Shown here piece by piece: positions 54,763-64,000 of a DNA stretch of 64,000 nt. Made by a program: the position numbers and the translations under genes. Position 1 is the stretch's first letter; each line of letters opens with the position of its first letter. This stretch comes from Trileptium ribeirensis (taxonomy: Eukaryota; Nematoda; Enoplea; Enoplida; Thoracostomopsidae), in NCBI GenBank assembly GCA_030248225.1, contig JASANE010000706.1, forward strand, positions 1 through 64,000, read 5' to 3'. Below the pieces are notes generated by a model that saw nothing but the letters and a program-made list of their open reading frames with translations, had not been told where the DNA came from and did no database searches.

Positions 54763-57389
54763 ACGGGTCTTTGTCCGACTTCTGGTTAGCCCGTTACAAC
54801 CTGTCAAAGCGACACCAATTTGGCATACCGACTGCAAGTGGGCACAAACCAACCGAAAATTTATCCCCGACTCGAAAGTAGGCAAATCGCCCCTCATTGT
54901 GTTCACCACGTCGAGACATCTCCAAAGATGCTCGGTGGGTCTCCGTCAGCTGCCCCGTTAACCCGGGACTGCCGGCGAAAGCGCCCCCTCCACTATCGGC
55001 ACTCTCTCTATCCGTCGTGATTTTAGTGCCCTCTAACCGCTGCCGTTAAGGCAGGGAATTCACCCCTTGCCTGAACCGCCTCTCCAGGGCGAGTTCAACG
55101 ACGCCCGGCGGGCGTCGCTCCGCCCAGCCGTTAGCGCGGGAGAACCCGCTGAAACCCTGTACACTAATATATGTCGGAACCCAAAATTGGGTCCCGACCC
55201 GCCACTGCGTCTACCCCCCTCGTGTTTGGTATCATTCGGCCCCGTTTTTCGTCCTGGGACCGAATTTCGCCCCAGCCCCTCGAAAATCCCTCGGGAACCC
55301 CCTGTCCCGCCTCCCTTCCCGTGCCCCTTCTCTTTCATTTTCCTTTTCGCTTTCCTTTCCTTTTTTCTCTCTCTAACCGACTTCTTTAGTCGGTTATCGC
55401 TGTTGTCGCTGTCGTCGTGGTTGTGTTGTGTTGTGTGTGTCGTTGTTGTTGTAGTTGCTGTTGTTGTTGTTGTTGTTGTTGTTCTGCATGTTTCTGGTGT
55501 GAACTTGAGCGACCTTTCTGTCGCTCAGGTCGCCTGTGTGTCTCGTGTGTAGTGTGTGTTTATGTGTTCATGAGTAGTGTATGTATATGTGTATGTATAT
55601 AGATATATATGTATATATATAGTATGTAGGAATATGACAAAAACAGAACAGACTAGGACGGACATGTAAAACTCAGTTAAATTCATGAGTTTTATGGACG
55701 GACTGGACGCATAGGATTAGCAAAGACGGGGGGGCATGTTTAGGGCCATCCCGCGGGCTCTGGGAGTCCCTGAATGGGACCCCCGATAGACGAACGGGGG
55801 CACGGGAATGTGCTGCGCCCCCTACCGCGAAATCAGCTCATTCCCACCTTCGGTCCCCCCCTTCGGGACGTCTAAAGTCGTCCTGTCGGGATATTTGAAA
55901 TTCAGCTAGGAATGCTAGGAATGTTTGGCTTTATTTTGTAAGCCGACATGTAAACGTGCAATGTTTGCACGTTTACCCATGGATTTCGTAGTAAGATTTA
56001 GCCCCAGATGGCCTCTAAGTAAGCTTAATTACGTGATGGATAAGGCAGCTAACTCGCTAAATAGCTGGAATTTGACCTCAAATCAGCGAGTTAGCTGGGG
56101 GAAATTTGATGGATGGGGACTAGAAGACGAATCTGTCCTGAAATAAGGACAGATTTCCAGCTTAATTCAATTATGCTATATAGATAATAGGTTTAAAATT
56201 TTAAATCTAACGGGTAAGTCAACCATTTCGTGGAACAGTTGGGGGGATAACAGTCGATTTAGGATTAGGTAATAGGTTTAAGAGATCTGAGTAATGATCT
56301 TCAGATCTATTCTTGACATAATTTTAAAAGTTACGCTGGAATTTAAGCTAAAACTCACAGATGGTCGACCTCCGAGTATTCGGAGGGTTCAAATTTGATG
56401 TCGGCGATTTCGATTGAAGCCGACTCTCTCTAACGGTGACCCATGGTTTACGATAGCTGTCAAAAACGAAATCTTGGGAATTTTTCAATTGGCCGCCCGG
56501 GTTTGAACTCGAAAAAGTGGGCGGTAAAAGACCATCTCCGATTGGATGGCGACAAAATCGCTATCCGCCAGGACAGCTGAAAATTTTGAGGCGACGACCA
56601 CCGCGTCGCCTCTTGGAATCAGTTCGACTTCGGCAGCGCGGAGTTCGGTCGACTCTACTGACCGGCTCCGACGCTTAGGTTTTATTGTGTTAATTTCGCA
56701 ACAAGTTTGCTTTCCCATGCTTTCTTTCGTTTGCTTTCGATTAGCGTTTGGGATGGAATTCGGCCGACGGATGACCCGCGTAGACATCTTCCGTCTCGCG
56801 GAAGGGGACTGGCAGTTGCCGTCCCGGACCGAATATTGTAAGTCAGGAGGTGAACCAGGCGTATGGGGGTTTATTTTCCCCAGATCAAAGTGTAACAGAT
56901 CATTGTTATATGACTAGTTGTCGCGCAATTTTACCCCGATAACTCGACCAGACGCCCGTCGAAGGACATCTTAGTTTCCCCCGTCAGCTGGCCACACTTT
57001 TGCATGTTCCTTGACAAACCTCCTTTAGTCGAGTTCCGTTTTGAGCAGGTTGAGTGATTGCACGGGGGGTATTAGGTTGTGAACACGAAAGTCAAAGTTA
57101 TTTTGATTCCCCGTGGTCATAGGTAAGGCAAATCGAAATGGGCGCTTCTCGTTCACGCGCTTTTACATGTCTTATTACTCTTGAGTTAGGGCTGTCGAAT
57201 TTTCCTGAGCTGACCACGGTAAAATTTACCAATGAAATCATAGGGACTTACTTGCTTGTCTTTAATCACGGTTATGGTTTACAAATTTTCAGCGTAGTGG
57301 ACTGTTCGACTCTCATGCCGCTGCTTGAGTGCGAACTGACATTGCAGGTAGGGACAGGGGACTAGCCTCTGTCGGGCTTTAGGAAGCCC
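54763..57389. other. GC-richer non-coding tract with at least 14 hairpins
   Basis: No recognisable protein. Perfect or near-perfect hairpins: 55099-55117, 55136-55149, 55173-55198, 55375-55395, 55506-55527, 55950-55976, 56046-56097 (13-bp arms CAGCTAACTCGCT), 56130-56155, 56283-56308, 56369-56386, 56400-56424, 56588-56612 (GAGGCGACG arms), 56788-56804, 57353-57373 and 57374-57389. Arms are 5-13 bp and mostly unrelated in sequence. It starts where the 3' LTR ends and may be part of a neighbouring retroelement's leader. Confidence 0.6.
55441..55484. repeat. (GTT)n microsatellite
   Basis: GTTGTTGTT-rich stretch, within a longer T/G-rich tract (55330-55620) that is nearly the mirror of the A/C-rich tracts elsewhere. 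Confidence 0.85.
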
Positions 57390-58095
57390 AAAAATTTTGT
57401 TTATTAGTTCGAGCTAAGAAAATTTGGGGAAATAGAAATGATTAAACAAATTCTAAGAACATTAACCTGAGCATAAGGTGTTTTGCTTTCTGATTGCAAT
57501 GATTGCCGCGTACAAAGGTGGCCAGATTATTTCAACCTCGATTAGTGTTTGTTTGATTATCACGAGAGAAGCATCAGTGCCTTGCATGAAGTCCAGCCCC
57601 GACCGCCCGAGTCATTGATAGCCCCAATAACCCCCACAGCCTAAGCTCTAGTAACAGCTACTGCTTCAAAACGTTTACGTCGAAACTGTTGCGATCAGGT
57701 TATAAAGTTTACTAAGGTTCACTACAACAAAGACTCGTGGTTAAGCTCAATGATAGTACGTAGGAGACCACCTGCTACCAAAACGAATTGACGGCATGGC
57801 TTGACACCAAAATTGGCACAATAAACGCCGTCAAAGGCATGCTAGGGTGCTAACTGGTCAAGATGAAGCCACAATACCCCCATTTCAATAAAGAAAAATT
57901 TGTAGCCCTCGCGAATCATTTTGACCCCAGATGGGGCAAGTGCAAAACCCCGTTTTCTTTTTGGAGCGACTTGATCGCTGAGTTTAAGCAGTTTTCTATT
58001 TTACCACTGGTTGCCCGTTAGGCTATGTACTATGTATGCTCTTGCTTGATTTTTTCACTGTTGCTGCCTCTCTCCTTTTTCATTTTCCCTTATTG
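57390..58095. other. No gene seen
   Basis: Mixed composition, no ORF above 60 codons that I can support, no repeat noticed. Confidence 0.4.
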
Positions 58096-58171
58096 AGTTT
58101 CGATCCTGCACGGAGGATTTAAGTCCGCTGCAGATCTTTCAGTTTTAACCACTCGACCATCGAGGTCTGAC
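58096..58171 (-). repeat. tRNA-like (Leu/Ser) element
   Basis: On the - strand: A box TGGTCGAGTGGTT (58147-58159), anticodon-loop-like GGACTTAAATCC (would read TAA, Leu) and B box GGATCGAAACTC (ending at 58095-58106). The order and spacing are right, but the acceptor stem does not pair, so it is a SINE head or pseudogene. Confidence 0.5.
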
Positions 58172-58198
58172 CAAATTTATTAAAATTTCAGTAATAAC

Positions 58199-58257
58199 TC
58201 AACTGCACGCGTTCGATAGTGCAGTTGAGACACTGTACAATTTCGATGTGTACAGTG
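58199..58257. repeat. Two adjacent perfect hairpins
   Basis: TCAACTGCAC / GTGCAGTTGA (58199-58228) and CACTGTACA / TGTACAGTG (58231-58257), two bases apart. Both loops contain TTCGAT. Confidence 0.85.
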
Positions 58258-58281
58258 TAATAAGGCAGTAGGATAAGCGAT

Positions 58282-58395
58282 AGAGAGAGGACGGCAAAGC
58301 AAACAGCGACAAAGGAAACAAAAGCAACAAAGCAAGAAAAGAGGGAAAAGAAAGGACCAACAAGAGAAACACCAACCAAAAGGGACGCGGACGCG
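58282..58395. other. T-free purine-rich tract, 114 bp
   Basis: No T on the + strand between 58282 and 58395, A/G-rich (AAGAAAAGAGGGAAAAGAAAGG). It gives rise to long chance frames in all three - strand frames, none of which looks like a gene. Confidence 0.85.
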
Positions 58396-59170
58396 TCTGC
58401 TCCATGATTCGACCCTAAACGCACCGCAGAGTGCAACCCTAGCCAAGATCGTCGAGTAGACACGATCACCAGCTTGAAACGGCTAGGACAGCGATGATGA
58501 TCGCCTGGTAGATCGTTGAAGATGGCAATTGTCCAGGCATGCTCTTATTAGGACCGTTGCAAAGTGACTAAGGGTGATCCCATTAACGTGATCAAAACGG
58601 CGTCCTCGATACTTATTACGTAGCTCAACTATTACTCCACCACCAAAATCGACACCCGCCGTTATAAGCTGGCCATAAACGAACTTTGAGGACTCGGGAC
58701 AATTGAGCTTCCGTTTGAACTGTCGGAGATGCTGAGACTAACGCAATTACTAATTAGCACTAAACCTTTCATAAGGGCAAAACGTTGTGAGAGACACGAT
58801 GAGGATGTTTGTCGGGATTTACTGAGCAAGGAAGGCAACGCCGGACAAAGTTCTTTCTAGTATCTGACTAGTATGTTGCTACCTCGCGTATCGGGCAACG
58901 ATCATTAGTACCCGATCGCGGGTCTTAAATTTAATTGTTTATCCATAACTGCGTAATGAATTGTACCGTAGTTAGTTTTCGTAATATCATCATGCCCTGA
59001 CCTACACCGTACAGCCGTGTTCATACTCGTGCCCCGATTCACGCCCTTTCTCTACCGCATCAACTAGATGACAATGAAGCCTTCCCCCCCATCCCCGCAT
59101 GGTCTTCTAATTGTGCATAACGCCGCGCGTTATTAAGAGCGAATTTCGAAGCACGCCAGAGCGCGTAACC
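58396..59170. other. No gene seen
   Basis: Mixed-composition DNA without recognised features. Confidence 0.4.
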
Positions 59171-59174
59171 CGAG

Positions 59175-59228
59175 CTATAGCTGATTTAGTTAACGTTCCA
59201 CCTAGGACGTCTCGGGTTCAGATTTTGG
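59175..59228 (+). repeat. tRNA-like fragment
   Basis: TAGCTGATTTAGTTAACG looks like an A box and D arm, ACGTTCCACCTAGGACGT forms an anticodon-like hairpin, and GGGTTCAGATTTTGG resembles a B box. Spacing is tRNA-like, but the acceptor arms are not clear. Confidence 0.4.
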
Positions 59229-59737
59229 TCCGGTATTTCCGGGAACGCATTCGCATGCATCGCCCCGCTTCCTTGGTGGACGTGGACAAGGGAATGAATG
59301 GGTAGCACGATATCAATCTTTATTGTTTGAGATGAAGCCCTAGTTGCCCGTCTATGCTTTGATGTTGTGCTATTCTTTGGAAATAAAATCTTGAAAATCA
59401 CTTGATGTGCCCAGTGTTATTGATTTCTTGGCGTAATAAGGACGTCCCAAATGGACGGGCCGACCTTTCGTGCCACGGCTTGCGGACGCAAATATTCCAA
59501 GCCCTGACTCGAGCGGTCCGCCACCAACGTTGACCTGTTCGGGTACTGGTGTTGCGGCGAGAGTGGTCCACCGAATTACTCACCAAATCTACTGGTTTGA
59601 TAGTCACGCTCGCTCGAAAGATAAAATTTACTAGGACAACCTTACCTCCAGATAGTAACGCAATTAGGTTATGAAAATGTAAGTTAGATAACCCGACGTT
59701 AAACATTTCAGGGAATGTCGGAACCCTGTGGGGGCCA

Positions 59738-59812
59738 CATGGCTACAATGGATAAAGTGTTCGGCTAAGCGCAAACTAAGTAAAACTCAAAATTTACCTT
59801 GTCGAATCAACC
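59738..59812 (+). repeat. tRNA-Arg-like fragment
   Basis: CATGGCTACAATGGATAAAG matches the A-box and D-arm wording of arginine tRNAs (TGGCNNAATGGATAA). A worn B box GTCGAATCAA follows about 50 bp on. There is no anticodon arm that pairs well. Confidence 0.4.
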
Positions 59813-61311
59813 TTATCACGCATCTTACTTTAGGCTACGCTAAACTAAACAACTTCCATAAGGTTAGGACAGGGAATATCGGTTTGACATTATGACCTGT
59901 GAGCAGGTTTCGGTGTCAACCTCCCTGGGGGGCCTCAGTGATCATACCAAGGTACTAGACACGTGCGCAACCAATCGGGCGGGGTCCGAACACACCCCGT
60001 GAAGCGCGCCTGCGGCCTGCTAAGCTCCGTAACTTCTTGGGTCTGACCAAGGAAAGTGGCTAAACCGGAAAACTTAGGGTCCGCCCTTGAGGTTATGATA
60101 GCCGGGGTCGTATGGGCATGGTGTTAGGAAGTTGCGCCATGCAGCTGCGTCACCGTTATTACATGTCCACTGTTTCTGAGATGGTTTCATATAAAGCTGT
60201 ATATCCGGATTACAATGATTCTTTTTTTTGCAAAATAAATGATATCCTTGTTAACTTACTTTCGATTTACTTACATCGATTCTACATAACTGAACATGCA
60301 TATTAATTTTTGAAAATCACCACTGCATTATTTTATAATTTGATTTTCAAATCAAGAGTGTAAATCTCAAATGATTTGCTACGTAAAACCAGCTTGTAGT
60401 ACTTAGATTACTTTCATTGTTAAGCAATAAATTCTTAGGTACAAATTTTATTACCGTTCACCGTAATGATAATAGTAATATATTTTATGTAGGTTTTAAA
60501 AAAGATATTCATATCCATTAGCGACAGACAACATCGAACCTGGATTGCTGCAGTGGGAGGAAGAAAACTTTACTCCATGCATTAATGGTATATTGGGTAC
60601 TGATAAAAGCGACCTTGATCGATGGTCTGGCTTGTGCCTAATCAAATTAGGAAATAATCAAAACCCTAGCCTAAACTTTCTGCCTACTTGTTTTAATTTT
60701 AGCAAAGGCTGCAAGAAAGCTTACACTGTTGTGCGGAGAAGGCTGTTTTAAATTTAGGTCACAACAGATGAAGTGTGAAACGACTATCTAATTATTAAAG
60801 GATATGTATAGTGTATAACTGAGATGGGCACAGAATAAATTGTTAAGAATTTACTAAAAGTGCATTGTCTTCAAAATTTCCTGTAATAAATTCCTGTATT
60901 AGCAAGTGATATTGATAGATTATAAACTACAACGACAGGAGATATCTTACAAATATTTAGTTTTCAGAGATTCCGTGAAATAGATTTAATGCAATGGAAA
61001 GTCTCAAGAGTTTATGCACGTAGTAGCAGAATTTAATCTATTAGTACTCGGACTCGGGAAATGACGCCTAAATATTTAACTCTTTAACGCTCTAACGATT
61101 AATAACATTCAATAATGACTATATAAGTATACATATATAATGTATAAATAATAACGATACAATGTTATGATAGACGGTGTTAAGTTTAATAAACTTTAAA
61201 TCAAGAGGGAGCAAATGCCACTTACATCAGATCATATGTTTGTGCTATAGTTTAGAAAACGACTTTCAGAAAATTTAGAAACGAAAAAGTCTATCTTATC
61301 CAAAACGCTTT
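59813..61311. other. No gene seen
   Basis: GC-richer to about 60130, then AT-rich host-like DNA. The short frames at 60.1 and 60.5-60.75 kb have no motif I recognise. Confidence 0.45.
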
Positions 61312-61660
61312 TCAGTTTGTGTTAGGCGCTTCAGCCACTTTTTCGAACCTCCTTGAGATGGGTAGTTGATCCCAGACGTCGATAGTTTGAACAGCGATGC
61401 TATGCGTAACCACGTTTGGGCGACGTTTTGGTTTTATCAGCTTTCGACGATTACCATTGTCTATTAACTTTGTGAGACATTGCAAAGATATTGTGCCAAG
61501 CGGCGATTTCATCCATTAGACGCTTACAAACCATTACAAAATCGTGTTTTAATCGACGTAGCTCAAGCGGTTCTAGCCTAATTTGCGTTAATATTCCAGG
61601 AAACGAAATTTCAGGAATCTCTGCCCGTGCAGCGAGTCGGTATGTAAACAAACGTTGCAC
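61312..61660 (-). pseudogene. CR1-like LINE C-terminal fragment, frameshifted
   Basis: On the - strand from 61660: VQRLFTYRL, then LEPLELRRLKHDFVMVCKRL, then after a shift near 61460-61510 LIKPKR and THSIAVQTIDVWDQLP. The same blocks occur in the same order near the end of the intact CR1-like ORF at 7.8-10.1 kb (VQRYFTRRL, LEPLELRRLHFDLVMVYK, AWNSLP), so this is a diverged relative truncated to its last 115 codons. It ends exactly where the T-free tract begins. Confidence 0.75.
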
Positions 61661-61666
61661 TTTTTT

Positions 61667-62454
61667 CCAAAGACACAAACAACCAAGGAACAGCAAGACA
61701 CAACAAGAAGAACAGGCGCAAGAGCAAGCACAACAACAAAAACAACAACCCAGACGCCACAAGGCAAGCCCCCAACGACACACACAGGAACAGCACAACA
61801 AAAACCAACCCAGGGAAGAACGCGCACAAAGAAAAGCAAGCGCAAGCCCCAACCAGAAAAAAGAAAACAACAACCCCAAAAAACAAACAAAAGCCACAAC
61901 ACAAAACAGCCAAAAAAACAAAAAAAACGAACAAACCCCCAAGAAACACCAACAACCAAAAGAGAAAAAAAAAAAACACGAAAGAGGACGAAAAAACACA
62001 AAGCCCAAAAGAAAGAAAACAAAAAAAGAAAAGGAACGAAAAAGGCAAAAAGCAACAAACAACAAGAGAAACAAGAGCAAAACAAGGCAACGAGAAAAGC
62101 AACAAGAACACAAACCAAAACCCAACAACACAAAAAAAACCAACACAACAAACAACAAACAAAAACACCCACAACAACAACAACAACACAACAAACACAA
62201 GAACAAAAACAGCACAAAAAAACAACAAGCACAACCCACAAAAAACAACAACCCCAACCAACAAAACCCCCCAAAGAAAAACACAACAGAACAAAACAAA
62301 ACAGCCAAAACAAAACAAAAAAACACAGACCCAAAAACAACAAAAAACAAAAAATAAAAAAACAAAAAAAAAAACCACCACCAAAAAAAAAAAAAAAAAA
62401 AAAAACAAAAAAAAAAAAAACACAAAAAAAAACAAAAAACCAAAAAAAACAACA
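61667..62454. other. T-free A/C-rich tract, 688 bp with no T
   Basis: From 61667 to 62354 there is not a single T on the + strand, and only one (62355) up to 62454. G falls from about 12 per 60 bp at the left to none at the right, where the tract becomes almost pure A with single C. Long frames in several registers exist only because stop codons need T (or A on the other strand). It does not look like a gene; it is either an extreme strand-asymmetric repeat or a sequencing artefact. Confidence 0.9.
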
Positions 62455-62596
62455 TCTGAAATTTTCATGGAAACTATTTTGCCTATGCAAAACAGCTTTA
62501 GTTATATATTGTTCAAGTTTTGGGATACAGATCATTGCAAGGTTTGGTGATTATAGTTCATGTCAGTGTTTATTTACGTTGCAAGTCGAGCTGCGT

Positions 62597-63247
62597 ATGT
62601 CTGACTCTGAACATCCAGCGACGTCTGGCACGCAAGTTTCTGAAGCTCGTGTACTGGAGCTTATAAGACAGAACTCATCTGATCCTTCTTCGGTTTCTAA
62701 CGTTAGTCATATTAACCTAAGCTCTAAATATTTGCAACATCAAGTGGATTGTTTAGCTCGTATCGAAAGGCCAATAATCAAAGCAGAAGCTATTCTAGCC
62801 AGTGGTGTTGACGAAATTGACCCAACAACGCTTTCCACTCTCTTGGCCGAGTCTCGCGCTCAGATTAAAGAACGCTGTAAGCTCCTTCGTATCGCTGACC
62901 TCGGTGGTTGGGCGGCAGTTTCTAATTACAAGGGCTCGTCCGATATTGGCGATTCTCCAGAGGATAGCCGCCGAATTCAAAAAGCAATTGACACAGCTAA
63001 AGCCAAACGCTCCTTACGTTTCTCTTACGGCAACCGCAATGTCCCTTATTCGTCTCAAGCGCCCCGGTTCAGGACATCAGCAGAGGCTGGAGCTCGGTTC
63101 GCCGGCACATATTCCCCCAAAGCGTTTACGGCTTCTTCAGCGAAGCAACTTATGCCATGCTTCACCTGCGGCCGCATTGGACATTTCTCCCACGAATGTC
63201 CTTACGCCAAAGCCGAGTGTCCCAGCGACGCTGGTACCTCCAAGTAG
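62597..63247 (+). CDS. DIRS-like retroelement gag
   Basis: True start is probably ATG 62597 (216 codons); the frame appears longer only because it runs through the T-free tract. The protein is hydrophilic, with a helical middle (LLAESRAQIKERCKLLRIAD) and a C-terminal CCHC knuckle CFTCGRIGHFSHECPY. It overlaps by two bases with the RT frame that follows. A small gag ending in one knuckle, directly followed by a DIRS-type RT, is usual for DIRS/PAT elements. Confidence 0.75.
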   Translation: MSDSEHPATSGTQVSEARVLELIRQNSSDPSSVSNVSHINLSSKYLQHQVDCLARIERPIIKAEAILASGVDEIDPTTLSTLLAESRAQIKERCKLLRIADLGGWAAVSNYKGSSDIGDSPEDSRRIQKAIDTAKAKRSLRFSYGNRNVPYSSQAPRFRTSAEAGARFAGTYSPKAFTASSAKQLMPCFTCGRIGHFSHECPYAKAECPSDAGTSK

Positions 63248-64000
63248 AATCATCCGTTTCTCCAATTCGGGTAAGTCGTTTGACAATGAATTGTTATGCA
63301 AACAGCATGCGCCTAAGTTGGCGATTAAAGGTAGTCTTTCTAGGCATTTCTGTAACTGGTCTAGAATCACGCGGAACAGCTTTGTGTTGCACATGGTTAA
63401 ACACGGTTTTACCATTCCGTTCGTGGCAGTTCCTCCAGAGAAACATTCAGCGAATAATTTTTCCGCGTTCAGACACGGTGAGTTTGTTCGGGAAACCATC
63501 GTGGACTTGGTTTACAACGGTTTTGCATCGCGAGTTTCAGAGCCGCCCATAGTGGTAAATCCCCTGTCTGTAGCTATTCAGGCTACGGGGAAGAAAAGGT
63601 TGATTCTAGACCTCAGATATGTTAACAGTTTCACAAAGCCACCTAAGTTTAAACTGGAAGACCTGCGTACAGTGCTTTCCTTAGTTTCGCGCGATGGTTA
63701 CATGTCTAGCTTCGACATCAAGTCCGGTTACTACCACTTGGATGTCCATCCGCACTACCGACAGTTTTTGGGCTTTTCATGGGTCTTTGGAGACGTCACT
63801 GAATATTTTTATTTTAATGTTCTGCCGTTCGGCTTGTCTCTGGGCCCTTTCTTGTTCACGAAACTTCTTCGCCCAGTTATTTGTTTCTGGAGATCTCAAG
63901 GTATATCAGTGTCCGTATATTTGGATGACGGTTTAATAACTCACCAACAGTTTAGTACAGCCCTGCAGCATGCAGAAACATGTAGACGTGATTTACGCTC
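63246..64000 (+). CDS. DIRS-like reverse transcriptase, cut by the window end
   Basis: Open frame from at least 63204 to the last base. After about 100 residues come KKRLILDLRYVNSF (motif 1), YMSSFDIKSGYYHLDV (motif A), EYFYFNVLPFGLSLGPFLFT (motif B) and VSVYLDDGL (motif C). The wording LILDLRYVN...DIKSGYYH...VYLDDG is characteristic of tyrosine-recombinase retrotransposons (DIRS/PAT/Ngaro), not of gypsy or LINEs. RNase H, the tyrosine recombinase and terminal repeats must lie beyond the window. No stop in 251 codons, so this may be a recent copy. Confidence 0.88.

Noticed and set aside
61451..62535. Three overlapping 285-334 codon frames on the - strand with F/L/C-rich products that look like membrane proteins
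   Set aside because: They exist in several registers at once, because the + strand tract has no T. Composition explains them fully; only the last part (61660-61312) is real LINE coding sequence.
61655..62596. A 530-codon + frame, apparently a long K/Q/T-rich N-terminal extension of the DIRS gag
   Set aside because: The extension is the T-free tract, which cannot contain stops. The natural start is ATG 62597.

Overview
The window looks like repeat-rich DNA from an animal, most likely a nematode. The only host gene I can support is a spliced regulatory myosin light chain on the + strand (visible coding exons between 11123 and 20632). Its wording (an EF-hand with the DQNKDG loop, and a C-terminus ending ITTGAADELASA) is the form I know from nematode muscle RLCs, and its introns end in the TTTCAG-like acceptors usual in nematodes. 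Host DNA is AT-rich. Almost everything else is mobile or tandemly repeated.

Layout. 0-11 kb: a decayed LINE tail on the - strand (331-1102), a tandem duplication at 3.1 kb, and two LINE 3' ends meeting tail to tail at 7.7 kb; the - strand one keeps an intact 785-codon CR1-like RT ORF. 11-20.7 kb: the myosin gene, with three tandem arrays in its introns, one visibly corrupted and sitting where one coding exon should be. 22-27 kb: tRNA-like (SINE-like) remnants, a duplicated 180-bp unit and a foldback element with about 180-bp arms. 28-30.7 kb: a GC-rich ISXO2/Merlin-type transposase gene with an apparently intact DD35E triad, lying between stretches of low-quality-looking sequence. 31.2-32.3 kb: a 103-bp x 10 minisatellite. 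33.5-39.1 kb: a 71-bp array carrying one LTR attached to an internal region and, 4.2 kb on, a second copy of array plus LTR that is a solo LTR; the internal region holds five consecutive stem-loops with different but fully pairing stems.

39.9-54.8 kb: a 14.8-kb LTR retroelement of Ty3/gypsy type. In order it has gag (capsid and CCHC knuckle), an envelope-like membrane protein placed before the protease rather than after integrase, aspartic protease, RT, RNase H, integrase with a GPY/F-like tail, a proline-rich ORF, and a last ORF in which I recognise a NADAR domain fused to an SGNH/GDSL-like domain. Several stops and frameshifts break it. The NADAR-SGNH gene and the envelope position are the most interesting things in the window.

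54.8-58.3 kb: non-coding, more GC-rich DNA with at least fourteen short perfect or near-perfect hairpins. 58-60 kb: further tRNA-like fragments. 61.3-62.5 kb: a CR1-like 3' fragment followed by a 688-bp stretch with no T at all. 62.6-64 kb: the start (gag, then RT) of a DIRS-like retroelement running off the window end.

Limits: similarity calls are from memory of families, not from searches. Splice sites, LTR ends and repeat edges were read by eye and may be off by a few bases.
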